47,282 nt of DNA. Origin: Oscillospiraceae bacterium. Its GTDB lineage: Bacteria > Bacillota > Clostridia > UBA1381 > UBA9506. Below, piece after piece: positions 33,097 through 42,187 of this stretch (position 1 is the first letter of the stretch; the number at the start of each line of letters is the position of its first letter). The notes beneath the pieces are model-generated. The model was not told the DNA's origin. It was given only the letters and a program-made list of their open reading frames with translations, and did not search any database. The stretch covers positions 1-47,282 of the forward strand of contig SVKE01000003.1 of assembly GCA_015068615.1 (NCBI GenBank), in the 5' to 3' direction. The position numbers and the translations under genes were made by a program.

Positions 33097-34299
33097 ATGA
33101 AGCGAAAAATCAATTTGTTAATACCGATTTTTATTATCTTAGTGCTTATATACCTCCTGCGCTCCGTGCTGGGTGGCCATGTACAGGTGGAAACCTTGTA
33201 TGGCGGCAGCATGGAGGATATGGTCAACACAAAGGGCATTGTGATAAAATATGAAACAGTGCTCTCTCCCGACGCATCCGGCACCTTAGAGCCTTCTGTT
33301 CAGGAAAACGCACGCGTCTCGGCCGGTCAGGAGGTTGCGATGATTTACTCCGGAACCGTGGACTCCGGCCTTAAGAATCGGTTGGAACAAATCAATAAAA
33401 AGATTGAGCAGATTGAAAAAAACAGGGCAGATTTATTCACCTTTACCGGTGATGTGGCACGCCTTGAACAAAAGATTACCGAGCAAACCGAGGAGTTAAT
33501 TCAAAAAAGCCGCAGCGGTGATTTGGTTGCTGTTAGAGAAATACAGCTTGTTATTGAGGCGCTTTGTGAAAAAAAAGCACAGATTTCCGGCAACGGAACA
33601 GCCGGGAGTCTTGTAGACGATTTGCGGAGCCAAAAGGCAGAAATTGAAGGGCAGATTGGTGCGGCGCAGCATAGCATCAAAACTCCTATTCCCGGCATTT
33701 TCTCAGTTTCGACCGACGGCTTTGAACAGGTGGTCACGCCTTATAACATGATGGAGTTGACGCCGTCTACGGTCAATGACCTGATTGCCCGGGAGAAGGA
33801 GCAGGCCACAGAAGGCAACAATGCCTGTAAAATCATGCAGAATTTCCGCTATTTCATTGCTTTAAACCTTCCGGCTGAACGTTTGGGTACGCTCCGGATA
33901 GACGATGGCGCTAAGCTGCGCTTTTATGATTTGTCCGCTGATCTGGTGCAGGCCAAGGTGCTATATATTTCTCCCGTGCAGGAGAATAATGCCACGGTCA
34001 TCTTAGAGGTACAGCAGCATGTGGAATCGCTTTTAAAGCGTCGGTTTGTAAATCTTGAATTCGTCAAAAACCGCAACGAGGGATATCGCGTCAGCGTAAA
34101 GGCGCTGCGTACAAAGGATAATGTCAACGGCGTGTATGTGCGTCGGGACGGCACACCTCATTTTATCCCTGTGACGATTTTATATAACACGCAGGATATG
34201 GCCATCGTTGAGTCGGCAGACAGCGAAACGCCTCTGCGCCTGTACGACGAGGTGATTGTCAGTGCCGGCAGCTATGAGGAGGGAAGCCTGCTCCAATGA
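33097..34299 (+). CDS. HlyD-family membrane-fusion adaptor-like protein
   Basis: A 400-residue protein with an N-terminal membrane helix (INLLIPIFIILVLIYLL) and an outer part resembling HlyD/RND adaptors: a split lipoyl-like barrel (KYETVLSPDASGTLEPSVQE, later IKTPIPGIFSVSTDG) around a coiled-coil hairpin of about 100 residues (KNRLEQINKKIEQIEKNRAD onward). Such adaptors normally link an inner-membrane pump to the outside, but no pump gene is adjacent. Instead it overlaps yggS by 4 bp and precedes sepF, ylmH and divIVA, an order seen in several Clostridia. A cell-envelope role tied to division or wall growth is an inference. GGAG precedes the ATG. Confidence 0.75.
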   Translation: MKRKINLLIPIFIILVLIYLLRSVLGGHVQVETLYGGSMEDMVNTKGIVIKYETVLSPDASGTLEPSVQENARVSAGQEVAMIYSGTVDSGLKNRLEQINKKIEQIEKNRADLFTFTGDVARLEQKITEQTEELIQKSRSGDLVAVREIQLVIEALCEKKAQISGNGTAGSLVDDLRSQKAEIEGQIGAAQHSIKTPIPGIFSVSTDGFEQVVTPYNMMELTPSTVNDLIAREKEQATEGNNACKIMQNFRYFIALNLPAERLGTLRIDDGAKLRFYDLSADLVQAKVLYISPVQENNATVILEVQQHVESLLKRRFVNLEFVKNRNEGYRVSVKALRTKDNVNGVYVRRDGTPHFIPVTILYNTQDMAIVESADSETPLRLYDEVIVSAGSYEEGSLLQ

Positions 34300-34973
34300 A
34301 TGTCGAAGAAAATGTAAAACGGATTCGCGAACGGATTGCAAATGCCGCCGTACGTGCAGGAAGAAATCCTGAGGATATCATCCTTGTAGCCGTGACAAAA
34401 ACGGTGGATGCAGCAGCAGCCCGTAAGGTGATGGAGGCCGGCGTTACCACTCTGGGTGAAAACCGGGTGCAATCCTTTTTAGATAAATACGAGGTGCTGC
34501 ATGATGAGCCAGCTTGGCATCTTATTGGGCATCTGCAAACCAATAAGGTGAAATACATCACGGGCAAGGTCAGCCTGATTCATTCGGTTGACAGCCTGCA
34601 CTTGGCTGAGGAAATCAGCAAAAGGGCCTCCCTGCTGGAGGTTACCCAGGACATTTTACTCCAGTGTAACATCTCCGGCGAGGACAGTAAATCCGGCGTT
34701 GCACCGGAGAAGGCAGAAGCCTTGCTCGCAGCGGTTTCCAGCCTTCCGGCCTTGCGGGTTTGCGGTCTTATGACCATGGCGCCTCTGGGCGCCGCAGAGT
34801 CGGAAACGCGGCGATACTTCGCCGGCCTGCGCATGCTTTCTCAGCGCCTTCTGGAAAAGCATTATCCGAATGCCCCGCTCACACAGCTTTCTATGGGCAT
34901 GAGCGGCGATTTTGAAGCCGCAATTGCTGAAGGGGCAACCTTAATTCGAGTTGGTACAGCATTGTTTACTTAA
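34296..34973 (+). CDS. yggS: YggS family PLP homeostasis protein
   Basis: A 225-residue fold-type III PLP-binding protein (YggS/PROSC/YlmE). The PLP lysine is in ILVAVTKTVDA, followed by GENRVQSFLDK, WHLIGHLQTNKVKY and the C-terminal LSMGMSGDFEAAIAEGATLIRVGTALF, all typical of the family. It balances free pyridoxal phosphate in the cell and has no established enzyme activity. As in B. subtilis (ylmE), it sits just upstream of sepF (ylmF). Confidence 0.93.
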   Translation: MNVEENVKRIRERIANAAVRAGRNPEDIILVAVTKTVDAAAARKVMEAGVTTLGENRVQSFLDKYEVLHDEPAWHLIGHLQTNKVKYITGKVSLIHSVDSLHLAEEISKRASLLEVTQDILLQCNISGEDSKSGVAPEKAEALLAAVSSLPALRVCGLMTMAPLGAAESETRRYFAGLRMLSQRLLEKHYPNAPLTQLSMGMSGDFEAAIAEGATLIRVGTALFT

Positions 34974-35018
34974 GTGTATAACATTAAGATAAAAAAAGTT
35001 ATTTTAGGAGGAATGTAT

Positions 35019-35450
35019 ATGGGAGCCATGGACAAAATGCTAAAATGGATTGGAATTTCCGATGAGGTGGATACCGAGGAGGAGTTTTTTGCCGCCCAGC
35101 AACAGGAAGAACCGGAGGAACCAATGATTCCGGCCGGCAAGCGCGGTAAAGTCGTGAACATTCACACCTCCACCCAGCTAAAGGTTGTTGTCATTCAGCT
35201 GACAAGCTTTGAAGATGCCCGCGATATTGCGGACCATCTAAAGGCAAAGAAGCCTGTGGTCATTAACCTTGAAAAGCTGGATAAAGAGGTTTCCCGCCGC
35301 GTTGTAGACTTTCTTTCCGGCGCTGTGTACGGCGTGGACGGCAATATTCAGAAGGTGGCAAACGGCATCTTTTTAATCGCTCCGTATACCGTGGGCATCA
35401 TGGGCGACTTTAAGGACGAACTGAAAAAGGGCTTTCCCTTTGCCTATTAA
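35019..35450 (+). CDS. sepF: Cell division protein SepF
   Basis: A 143-residue SepF. The N-terminal amphipathic membrane anchor (MGAMDKMLKWIGI) is followed by an acidic linker, then the SepF core (VVNIHTSTQLKVVVIQLTSF through NGIFLIAPYTVGIMGD). SepF tethers FtsZ to the membrane and bundles its filaments at the septum. ATG 35019 is chosen because AGGAGG (35006-35011) lies 7 nt before it; an upstream reading from 34974 has no ribosome binding site. Confidence 0.93.
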   Translation: MGAMDKMLKWIGISDEVDTEEEFFAAQQQEEPEEPMIPAGKRGKVVNIHTSTQLKVVVIQLTSFEDARDIADHLKAKKPVVINLEKLDKEVSRRVVDFLSGAVYGVDGNIQKVANGIFLIAPYTVGIMGDFKDELKKGFPFAY

Positions 35451-35452
35451 TC

Positions 35453-36196
35453 ATGGCGCAGCTTGACGAAAAAATGCTTCTGGCTCGTCTTAAGGATTTG
35501 GAGCATGGGGCTGAGCACGGCGGTAAGCCGTGCTTCAGCCGTTTTTTAGACCCCAGAGAAATGGCTCTTTTTAAAAGGGCCATGCACCCCCGCCAGCCCT
35601 TTATGCTTTGGGGCGGATACCCAGACAGCGAACGGCAGATGCTGGGCTTTTTTCCGGATTATATGGAACCCGTTGAGGATGTATTCCCTATTCGTGCCCT
35701 GCGTCTTTCTGCCGGAGAGAAGTTAGAGCATCGTACGGTTCTCGGCTCGCTCATGGGCTTAGGCATAGAGCGCAACCTAATCGGCGATGTGGCAATGGAA
35801 GAGGAAGGGGCTGTCATCTTCGTTTGCGAGAGTATTGCGGATTTTTTGCTGCTTAACCTGACCAAGGCAGGAAGGATGCGTCTGCACGTCAGCGAGGCCG
35901 CAGCAGATTCTTTGGCTATTTTGCCCAGACAGTTTAAAATCATCAGTGGTACGGTGGCTTCTCTGCGCCTGGACTGTGTGCTGGGCTTGCTCACCGGCAT
36001 GTCCCGCTCCGCTACAGAGGAGCTGTTAAAAAAAGAGATGGTCTGCGTGAACCACAGCATTTGCAGCCGCGGCGCTGCGTTAGTTTCTGCCGGAGATGTG
36101 CTGAGCGTTCGCAGATTTGGCCGGGCCGAAGTGGCCGAAATTTTCGGCGAGACAAAAAAAGGAAGAATTAGAATCAATCTAAAAAAATATATATAA
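35453..36196 (+). CDS. ylmH: YlmH family S4-domain RNA-binding protein
   Basis: A 247-residue protein with a unique N-terminal domain and a C-terminal S4 RNA-binding fold (LDCVLGLLTGMSRSATEELL, then VCVNHSICSRGAALVSAGDV). YlmH proteins bind ribosomes or nascent-chain-tRNA complexes and are reported to rescue stalled 50S subunits. It begins 2 bp after sepF and stands between sepF and divIVA, the usual Firmicutes order. Confidence 0.9.
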   Translation: MAQLDEKMLLARLKDLEHGAEHGGKPCFSRFLDPREMALFKRAMHPRQPFMLWGGYPDSERQMLGFFPDYMEPVEDVFPIRALRLSAGEKLEHRTVLGSLMGLGIERNLIGDVAMEEEGAVIFVCESIADFLLLNLTKAGRMRLHVSEAAADSLAILPRQFKIISGTVASLRLDCVLGLLTGMSRSATEELLKKEMVCVNHSICSRGAALVSAGDVLSVRRFGRAEVAEIFGETKKGRIRINLKKYI

Positions 36197-36219
36197 AACT
36201 AAAGAAGGGAAGAGCCGAT

Positions 36220-37125
36220 ATGCTGACACCGGTCGATATTGAAAACAAGGAATTTACAAAGGCTTTCCGTGGCTATGATATTTATGAAGTAGAAGAATTT
36301 ATGAAAAATCTGGTGGCCGATTACGAAAAGCTGTATCGTGAGAACGCTGAGCTAAAAGAAAAAAATGCCGTGCTGGGTGAAGCGATCGGCAGTTATAAGG
36401 GCATGGAAGAGACCATGCAGAATGCCATTTTGGTGGCACAGCGCACAGCGGAGGACATTAAGCAAAACGCTTACGAACGCTCCGAGACCATTGTAAAGGA
36501 TGCGCAGCGGCGCGCCGGCGAGGCCATTAACAAAGCCAACCGCTCCATTGCAGACCTGGAAAAAACGTATTTGAATATGCAGAGCGAAATGAATGGCTTC
36601 CGCGCAAAGGTGAGTGCGTTACTATCTACTTATATGCAGCTGCTGTCTGAGCTGCCCGATCAAAAGAGCCAACAAGGCCATGTATTCACCCCTGTCAAGG
36701 AGGAGGACGTGCCGGAGGCATCTGCGCCCGCTGTTGAGACAGCGGAGCCGGCCTTAGAACAGCAGGACACGAATACCTTCACCCTGCCCTCTTCCGCTTT
36801 TGAACCGGAGACACAGCCAGCGGCAGAGCCGGAGGAAAAGCCGACGCCGATTCCCCTGCATCAAACCACAGGACTTGACACAGAGCGAAGGATTAATCCC
36901 GTGGTGGAGGAGCTGCTGCGGAAGAAAAGGGAGGAAGGCGAGCTTCAGCCACAATCACCAGCACCTGAGGAAATCTTTGATGCCCCGGCCGTTGAAAAGG
37001 AAGTTCAGCCGGAGCCGTTTTCTGTGACAAAGGAAACCTTGGAAAAGGAACCGGACACCGAAATGCCGGTCATTGATATTGAAAATTTGAAAAACTATGA
37101 CGTGTTTAGCGATGACTCAATCTGA
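36220..37125 (+). CDS. divIVA: DivIVA domain cell division protein
   Basis: A 301-residue protein beginning with the DivIVA membrane-binding domain (LTPVDIENKEFTKAFRGYDI, then YEVEEFMKNLVADYEKLYREN), followed by a long coiled coil to about residue 150. The last half is unusual: a low-complexity, Pro/Glu-rich tail (from about 165) rather than the short end of B. subtilis DivIVA. DivIVA marks curved membranes at poles and septa. GAAGGGAAG precedes the ATG. The tail is probably disordered and may be lineage-specific. Confidence 0.92.
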   Translation: MLTPVDIENKEFTKAFRGYDIYEVEEFMKNLVADYEKLYRENAELKEKNAVLGEAIGSYKGMEETMQNAILVAQRTAEDIKQNAYERSETIVKDAQRRAGEAINKANRSIADLEKTYLNMQSEMNGFRAKVSALLSTYMQLLSELPDQKSQQGHVFTPVKEEDVPEASAPAVETAEPALEQQDTNTFTLPSSAFEPETQPAAEPEEKPTPIPLHQTTGLDTERRINPVVEELLRKKREEGELQPQSPAPEEIFDAPAVEKEVQPEPFSVTKETLEKEPDTEMPVIDIENLKNYDVFSDDSI

Positions 37126-37171
37126 GCCGGCGGCTACCGTCTGCTTCTCTTTTTAGAAAGGATGAAACAAC

Positions 37172-39955
37172 ATGGATTACAGTCAAACGCTTAATCTGCC
37201 GAAAACCGATTTCCCTATGCGAGGCAATTTACCTCAGCGTGAGCCGGAAATACTGGCCCGGCAGGAAGCTGGCGAAATGTATCAAAAGCTCATGGAGCAT
37301 AATGAGGGCAAGCCGCTCTTTATTCTGCATGACGGCCCGCCGTATGCCAATGGCGATATGCACATGGGTCACGCTCTTAATAAAACCTTAAAGGATGTCA
37401 TTACCCGCTTCAAAAATATGGACGGCTTTAAGGCGCCGTATATTCATGGCTGGGATACCCACGGTCTACCCATCGAGCGACAGGCGATTGCAAAAATGAA
37501 GATTAATCGTCACGAGGTAGATACGGTGGAATTCCGCAATGTCTGCCGCGATTTTGCCATGAAATATGTAGCCCAGCAGAGGGAATCCATCAAGCGTTTG
37601 GGTGCACTGGGTAAATGGGAGGATCCGTACCTGACGCTGGATCCTAAATTTGAAGCCAAGCAGATTGAAATTTTCGGCAAGATGGCAGAAAAGGGCTATA
37701 TCTATAAGGGCTTAAAGCCCATTTATTGGTGCCCGGACTGCGAGACTGCCTTAGCCGAGGCCGAAATTGAATACCAGGAGGACAAAACAAACTCCATTTA
37801 TGTAAAATTTGCTGTTGTAGATGATAAGGGAGTATTTGCCGAAAGCGGCATTCCCAAGGAAAAGATACACTTTTTAATCTGGACGACCACGACCTGGACG
37901 TTGCCGGGTAACGTGGCCATCGCTTTAAACGGCGCCTTTACCTACGATTTGATAGAAGCCGATGGAGAATACTTTATCATTGCTGATGAGCTGGTAGAGT
38001 CTGTTATGAAGGCCGGAGGCCGCGAAAGCTATCAAAAGGTCTGCTCCTATCGGGGCAGCGATCTGGAGTTCATTCGTTGCGCTCATCCCTTTATTGACCG
38101 CGAATCTGTCATCATTTTGGGTGACCATGTCACGCTGGATGCCGGTACCGGCTGTGTACACACCGCACCGGGACATGGTCTTGAGGACTATATTGCCTGC
38201 CAGCAGTATAAGGACATTCCCATTGTTGTGCCCGTGGATGAAAAGGGGCATTTAAATGAGCTAGCCGGAGAATTCAACGGCCTGTATTATGAAAAAGCAA
38301 ATCCGGCGATCATCAGCCGTTTGACAGAATGCGGCGCACTTTTTGCTGTGGAGGAAATTATTCACCAATATCCCCATTGCTGGCGCTGTCATGAGCCGAT
38401 TATTTACCGTGCTGCAGAGCAGTGGTTTGCCTCGGTTGACGCCATTAAGGAGGATGCCGTCCGTGCCATTGGCAAGGTGGAATGGCTGCCTAAATGGGGT
38501 GAGGATCGCATCACCGGTATGGTGCAGGACAGAAGCGACTGGTGCATCTCCCGCCAGAGAACCTGGGGTGTGCCGATTCCGATTTTCTATTGTCAGGAAT
38601 GCGGCAAGGACCTGATTAATCAAGAGACGATTCAGGCCGTTTCTGAGCTGTTTTATCAGCAGGGCTCTAATGCCTGGTATCAACTGCCGGCGGAGGATAT
38701 TCTGCCCAAGGGCACTGTCTGTCCGGTCTGCGGCTGTGCACATTTTGATAAGGAAAAGGACATCATGGATGTTTGGTTTGATTCCGGCTCCAGCCATTCC
38801 GGTGTGCTGGACGTAAAGGAGGGACTGCGCTTCCCGGCTGACCTCTATTTGGAGGGCAACGACCAGTACCGCGGTTGGTTCCAGTCATCACTCCTAACCT
38901 CTATTGCTGCCCGCGGTGAGGCGCCTTATAAAATGGTTATCACCCACGGTATGATTGTGGATGCCTCCGGTGAAAAGATGTCAAAATCCAAGGGCAACGG
39001 CGTCAGCCCACAGGATATCATCAAAGAATATGGCGCCGATGTGCTGCGTCTTTGGGTGGTTTCGGCAGATTATAAAACCGATATGCATATCTCTAAGGAC
39101 ATCTTAAAGCAGTTGTCTGAGGCTTACCGCAAAATCCGCAATACAGCCCGGTACATTTTGGGTAATATTCACGATTTTGAACCCGACCGCGACACGGTAG
39201 CTCTTGCAGATATGCCTGAAATTGACCGCTGGGCGCTCCTGCGTCTTGACCGTCTGGTAGAAAAGACGCTGCAGGCTTATAGAAGCTATGAATTTCATAG
39301 CGTGTTCCATGCCATTCGTAATTTCTGCGTAGTGGAAATGAGTAATTTTTATTTAGACGTTATTAAAGACCGTCTGTATACGGAAAAGGCCGATAGCAAA
39401 GCCCGTCGTAGCGCACAGACGGCAATGTATAAGATTTTAGATGCACTTGTGCGTCTGCTGGCCCCGGTTCTGGCCTATACCAGTGAGGAAATCTGGTCCT
39501 TTATGCCCCACAGCGAAAAAGACAACCGGGAGTTCGTTCTTTTAAACGATATGCCAAAGACGGATGCCTCCCTGCGTGATAAGGCTTTGGAGGAACGCTG
39601 GGATGCCCTGCTGGCTGTTCGCGGCGATGTAGCAAAGGCTCTGGAGGAAGCAAGAAATGAGAAGCTGATTGGTCACTCTCTGGGCGCAACAGTCTCTCTG
39701 TATGCCGAAGGGGCTCTCCTTGAGGTGCTGCAGGGTGTAGAAGCAGAGCTTGCGACCTATTTCATCACCTCATCCGCCACAGTGGCGCCCTTAGCTCAGG
39801 CTCCGGCAGAAGCAACGGCCGGCGAAACCGGTGTTAAAATTACAGTTAGCGCTGCAACCGGAGAAAAATGTGAGCGTTGCTGGATTATTTCCGAAACTGT
39901 CGGCAAAAACGCAGAGCATCCGACTCTGTGTGACCGCTGCTGCGAGACATTATAA
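37172..39955 (+). CDS. ileS: Isoleucine-tRNA ligase
   Basis: A 927-residue class I synthetase. It shows the HIGH-type motif (DGPPYANGDMHMGHALNK, about 55-72), the editing domain (WTTTTWTLPGNVAIALNGAF), the KMSKS loop (GEKMSKSKGNGVSPQD) and a C-terminal zinc finger with CERCW and LCDRCC. The bacterial (Ile1) type is indicated by this C-terminal zinc site. GAAAGGATG places the ATG correctly. The 46-bp gap upstream is too short for a T-box, so it relies on the divIVA transcript. A hairpin follows at 39971-39999. Confidence 0.96.
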   Translation: MDYSQTLNLPKTDFPMRGNLPQREPEILARQEAGEMYQKLMEHNEGKPLFILHDGPPYANGDMHMGHALNKTLKDVITRFKNMDGFKAPYIHGWDTHGLPIERQAIAKMKINRHEVDTVEFRNVCRDFAMKYVAQQRESIKRLGALGKWEDPYLTLDPKFEAKQIEIFGKMAEKGYIYKGLKPIYWCPDCETALAEAEIEYQEDKTNSIYVKFAVVDDKGVFAESGIPKEKIHFLIWTTTTWTLPGNVAIALNGAFTYDLIEADGEYFIIADELVESVMKAGGRESYQKVCSYRGSDLEFIRCAHPFIDRESVIILGDHVTLDAGTGCVHTAPGHGLEDYIACQQYKDIPIVVPVDEKGHLNELAGEFNGLYYEKANPAIISRLTECGALFAVEEIIHQYPHCWRCHEPIIYRAAEQWFASVDAIKEDAVRAIGKVEWLPKWGEDRITGMVQDRSDWCISRQRTWGVPIPIFYCQECGKDLINQETIQAVSELFYQQGSNAWYQLPAEDILPKGTVCPVCGCAHFDKEKDIMDVWFDSGSSHSGVLDVKEGLRFPADLYLEGNDQYRGWFQSSLLTSIAARGEAPYKMVITHGMIVDASGEKMSKSKGNGVSPQDIIKEYGADVLRLWVVSADYKTDMHISKDILKQLSEAYRKIRNTARYILGNIHDFEPDRDTVALADMPEIDRWALLRLDRLVEKTLQAYRSYEFHSVFHAIRNFCVVEMSNFYLDVIKDRLYTEKADSKARRSAQTAMYKILDALVRLLAPVLAYTSEEIWSFMPHSEKDNREFVLLNDMPKTDASLRDKALEERWDALLAVRGDVAKALEEARNEKLIGHSLGATVSLYAEGALLEVLQGVEAELATYFITSSATVAPLAQAPAEATAGETGVKITVSAATGEKCERCWIISETVGKNAEHPTLCDRCCETL

Positions 39956-39970
39956 TGGATAAAAGGCCTG

Positions 39971-40000
39971 CCTCGTTCCCTGTTTTTTCGGGAACGAGGC
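39971..40000 (+). terminator. Hairpin between ileS and lspA
   Basis: CCTCGTTCCC and GGGAACGAGG form a perfect 10-bp stem with a T-rich loop, but only CGACTTTTGC follows, so termination may be partial. Confidence 0.5.
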
Positions 40001-40037
40001 GACTTTTGCAAAAAATTAGAATAAGGAGAACAAGGCC

Positions 40038-40514
40038 TTGCTCATTGTATATTTTCTGGGCGCGGTGATACTTTCCGTCATTGATCAGCTGTCAAAGCTG
40101 GCTGTGCTTAGGTTCATAAAGCCCATTGATACTGTGCCGCTTTTAGAGGGCATTTTCCACTTGACCTACTGCGAAAACCGAGGCGCGGCCTTTGGCATTC
40201 TGCAAGGCAGATTCGGTCTTTTGTTTGTCATTACAGCGCTTGTTTTGATTGCTGTGACGGTATATATGATTAAAAAACAGCCGAAGAGCCTGTGCTTGAC
40301 AGCGGCCGTCACTCTGCTTGTCGGCGGCGCCCTAGGCAACTTGATTGACCGCATGTTCCGTGGCTTCGTGGTAGATTTTTTAGATTTCAGGCTGATTCAT
40401 TTCCCTGTTTTTAATGTAGCCGACTGTTTTGTTGTTTGCGGTGCGATTTTGCTCATGATCTATGTGCTCTTTTTTGAAGGACGCAAGGAGAGCGAAGAGA
40501 ATAAATCGGAATGA
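40038..40514 (+). CDS. lspA: Lipoprotein signal peptidase
   Basis: A 158-residue integral membrane aspartic protease with four helices. The catalytic motifs are present: GGALGNLIDRMFRG with the first Asp and FPVFNVADCFV with the second; ENRGAAFGILQG is the conserved third box. It cuts the signal peptide from diacylated prolipoproteins, such as the lipoprotein at 21401. The start is a TTG at 40038 with AAGGAG about 9 nt upstream. Confidence 0.94.
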   Translation: MLIVYFLGAVILSVIDQLSKLAVLRFIKPIDTVPLLEGIFHLTYCENRGAAFGILQGRFGLLFVITALVLIAVTVYMIKKQPKSLCLTAAVTLLVGGALGNLIDRMFRGFVVDFLDFRLIHFPVFNVADCFVVCGAILLMIYVLFFEGRKESEENKSE

Positions 40515-41486
40515 GTGAGAACATTGAACGAAATTCTGGAATTTACTTGCGACGAAGCGTCCGCCGGTACCCGGCTGGACGTTTTTCTGTCCGCTCAGGC
40601 AGACCTGACCCGCTCGGCGGCGCAAAAGCTGATTGAAAATCAGGATGTAACTGTAGATGGCAGGGCTGTGAGCAAAAACTATAAGCTACGCTATGGCGAT
40701 GCCGTTTGCGCCTTTTTGCCGGAGCCGAAGGCTCTTGCAGCGGTGCCGGAGAACATTCCCCTTACAATTGTGTACGAGGATGACTCTGTTATTGTGGTGA
40801 ATAAGCCGCAAGGCATGGTGGTGCACCCGGCAGCCGGACACAGCGAAGGGACGCTGGTGAACGCTCTTTTATATCACGCCGGAGGCCGTCTTTCTGCCAT
40901 TAACGGCGTGGTGCGTCCGGGCATTGTCCATCGAATTGATAAGGACACTAGCGGCATTTTAGTCGTTGCAAAAACCAACGAGGCACATCTTTCCTTGGCA
41001 GAGCAGATTAAGGAGCATTCTGTGACGCGGGAATATTTTTGCCTTGCCTGCGGAAGCTTTCCGGAGGAGCGTTTCACGGTCGATAAGCCCATTGGCCGAC
41101 ACCCCAAGGACAGGAAGAGGATGGCTGTCATGCAAGCAGGTGGCCGCCATGCGGTCACGCATTTTCACGTGCTACGGCAGTATGAGGGCTGCGCACTGCT
41201 ACGTTGTCGGCTGGAAACGGGCCGCACCCACCAGATTCGTGTTCATTTGGCGAGCATCGGCAGACCCGTGGTGGCAGACCCTGTGTACGGCGCAAAGAAC
41301 GACAGATGGGCAAAAAAATATGCCCTGACAGGACAGCTGTTACACGCCGCCCTGCTGGGCTTTATCCATCCGAACACCAAGGAATACATGGAATTTTCCG
41401 CGCCGCTGCCTCCCTTGTTTTCCAAGGTTTTGCAGGGCATTGATCCTGACTTTAGTGAGCAGATGCTTGTATCTGATCAGCAATGA
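40515..41486 (+). CDS. rluD: RluA/RluD-family ribosomal large-subunit pseudouridine synthase
   Basis: A 323-residue enzyme with an N-terminal S4 domain (RLDVFLSAQADLTRSAAQKL) and the RluA-type catalytic domain: VVNKPQGMVVHPAAGH, the active-site Asp in HRIDKDTSGILVVAK, and RLETGRTHQIRVHLA. It makes pseudouridines in 23S rRNA. The precise target (RluC or RluD sites) cannot be told by eye. The start is a GTG immediately after the lspA stop (TGA-GTG). Its last 35 bp overlap the convergent DUF1836 gene. Confidence 0.9.
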   Translation: MRTLNEILEFTCDEASAGTRLDVFLSAQADLTRSAAQKLIENQDVTVDGRAVSKNYKLRYGDAVCAFLPEPKALAAVPENIPLTIVYEDDSVIVVNKPQGMVVHPAAGHSEGTLVNALLYHAGGRLSAINGVVRPGIVHRIDKDTSGILVVAKTNEAHLSLAEQIKEHSVTREYFCLACGSFPEERFTVDKPIGRHPKDRKRMAVMQAGGRHAVTHFHVLRQYEGCALLRCRLETGRTHQIRVHLASIGRPVVADPVYGAKNDRWAKKYALTGQLLHAALLGFIHPNTKEYMEFSAPLPPLFSKVLQGIDPDFSEQMLVSDQQ

Positions 41487-42003
41487 TTTCAGACAAAATT
41501 TTATAGACATTTCCCGTCAGCGCCACCTGAACCGAAAAGCCGGAAAAATCGGAGAAGGCGGCGTCATTTTTTTCAGAAATCTCCGTAAAGGCATCGCATA
41601 CCTTATCTGCAGCCTCGGAGAAAACCTGCTTTTGCGCGGTTTTAAAGGAGCAGTAGGCCTGCTCCACCTCTTTTTCCGTCAGAGACAGGGGCAGCATTTT
41701 TTGAATCACGGAGATGGAAAGCACCTGCTTTAATGAGCAGATCATAGTCAAATAGGCCAGATGAATCCGGCTGTACCGCTTTTTATTCGGCTTGGGGATG
41801 ACGCCTAGCTTCACATAGTTATTAATCATGGAGGGTGTAATGAGCTTATCGTTCGGGGCGCGATAAATGCTCAGGTATTCTTCCATGAGCGTGATGACCT
41901 GATCCATGTATAAATCAAGCTTGGGGAGCTCCTCCCAAGTGGGCAGCTCGTATTTTTCCAGCGCATTAATCCATTGCTTTAAAATAATTTGATTTTCCTG
42001 CAT
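41452..42003 (-). CDS. DUF1836 family putative regulator
   Basis: A 183-residue protein of the DUF1836 family. A MerR-like winged helix is visible in LITPSMINNYVKLGVIPKP and the following KKRYSRIHLAYLTMICSLKQ. The C-terminal half is helical. The ATG at 42003 (MQENQIILKQWINALEKYEL) is preferred over a longer reading from 42066. It is convergent with rluD and overlaps its end by 35 bp. Function unknown; DNA binding is inferred from the fold. Confidence 0.83.
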   Translation of the reverse strand: MQENQIILKQWINALEKYELPTWEELPKLDLYMDQVITLMEEYLSIYRAPNDKLITPSMINNYVKLGVIPKPNKKRYSRIHLAYLTMICSLKQVLSISVIQKMLPLSLTEKEVEQAYCSFKTAQKQVFSEAADKVCDAFTEISEKNDAAFSDFSGFSVQVALTGNVYKILSEIIADQIQASAH

Positions 42004-42139
42004 GAAATAGGCCTTCTTTCTAATAACTTCTTTTACTATTATATCCCTGTAACAGAGAAAAGTCAAGCATAAGGCATGAGGCGTATAAAATAACGAAGCG
42101 AATTCTGACAGTCATAACCACCGGCTGAGTGAAGTAGTA

Positions 42140-42177
42140 AAAGGCTGTTGCGCATTTTGCGCAACAGCCTTTTTTTC
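42140..42177 (-). terminator. Strong hairpin between the SLH genes and the DUF1836 gene
   Basis: AAAGGCTGTTGCGCA and TGCGCAACAGCCTTT form a 15-bp stem with a 3-nt loop and T runs on both strands. On the minus strand it closes the SLH gene pair. Confidence 0.87.
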
Positions 42178-42187
42178 TAATTAACTC

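Noticed and set aside
37126-37171. Possible T-box before ileS (and before alaS or valS)
   Set aside because: The leaders are under 50 nt or lie inside upstream genes; no AGGGUGGAACCGCG-type antiterminator sequence was seen.
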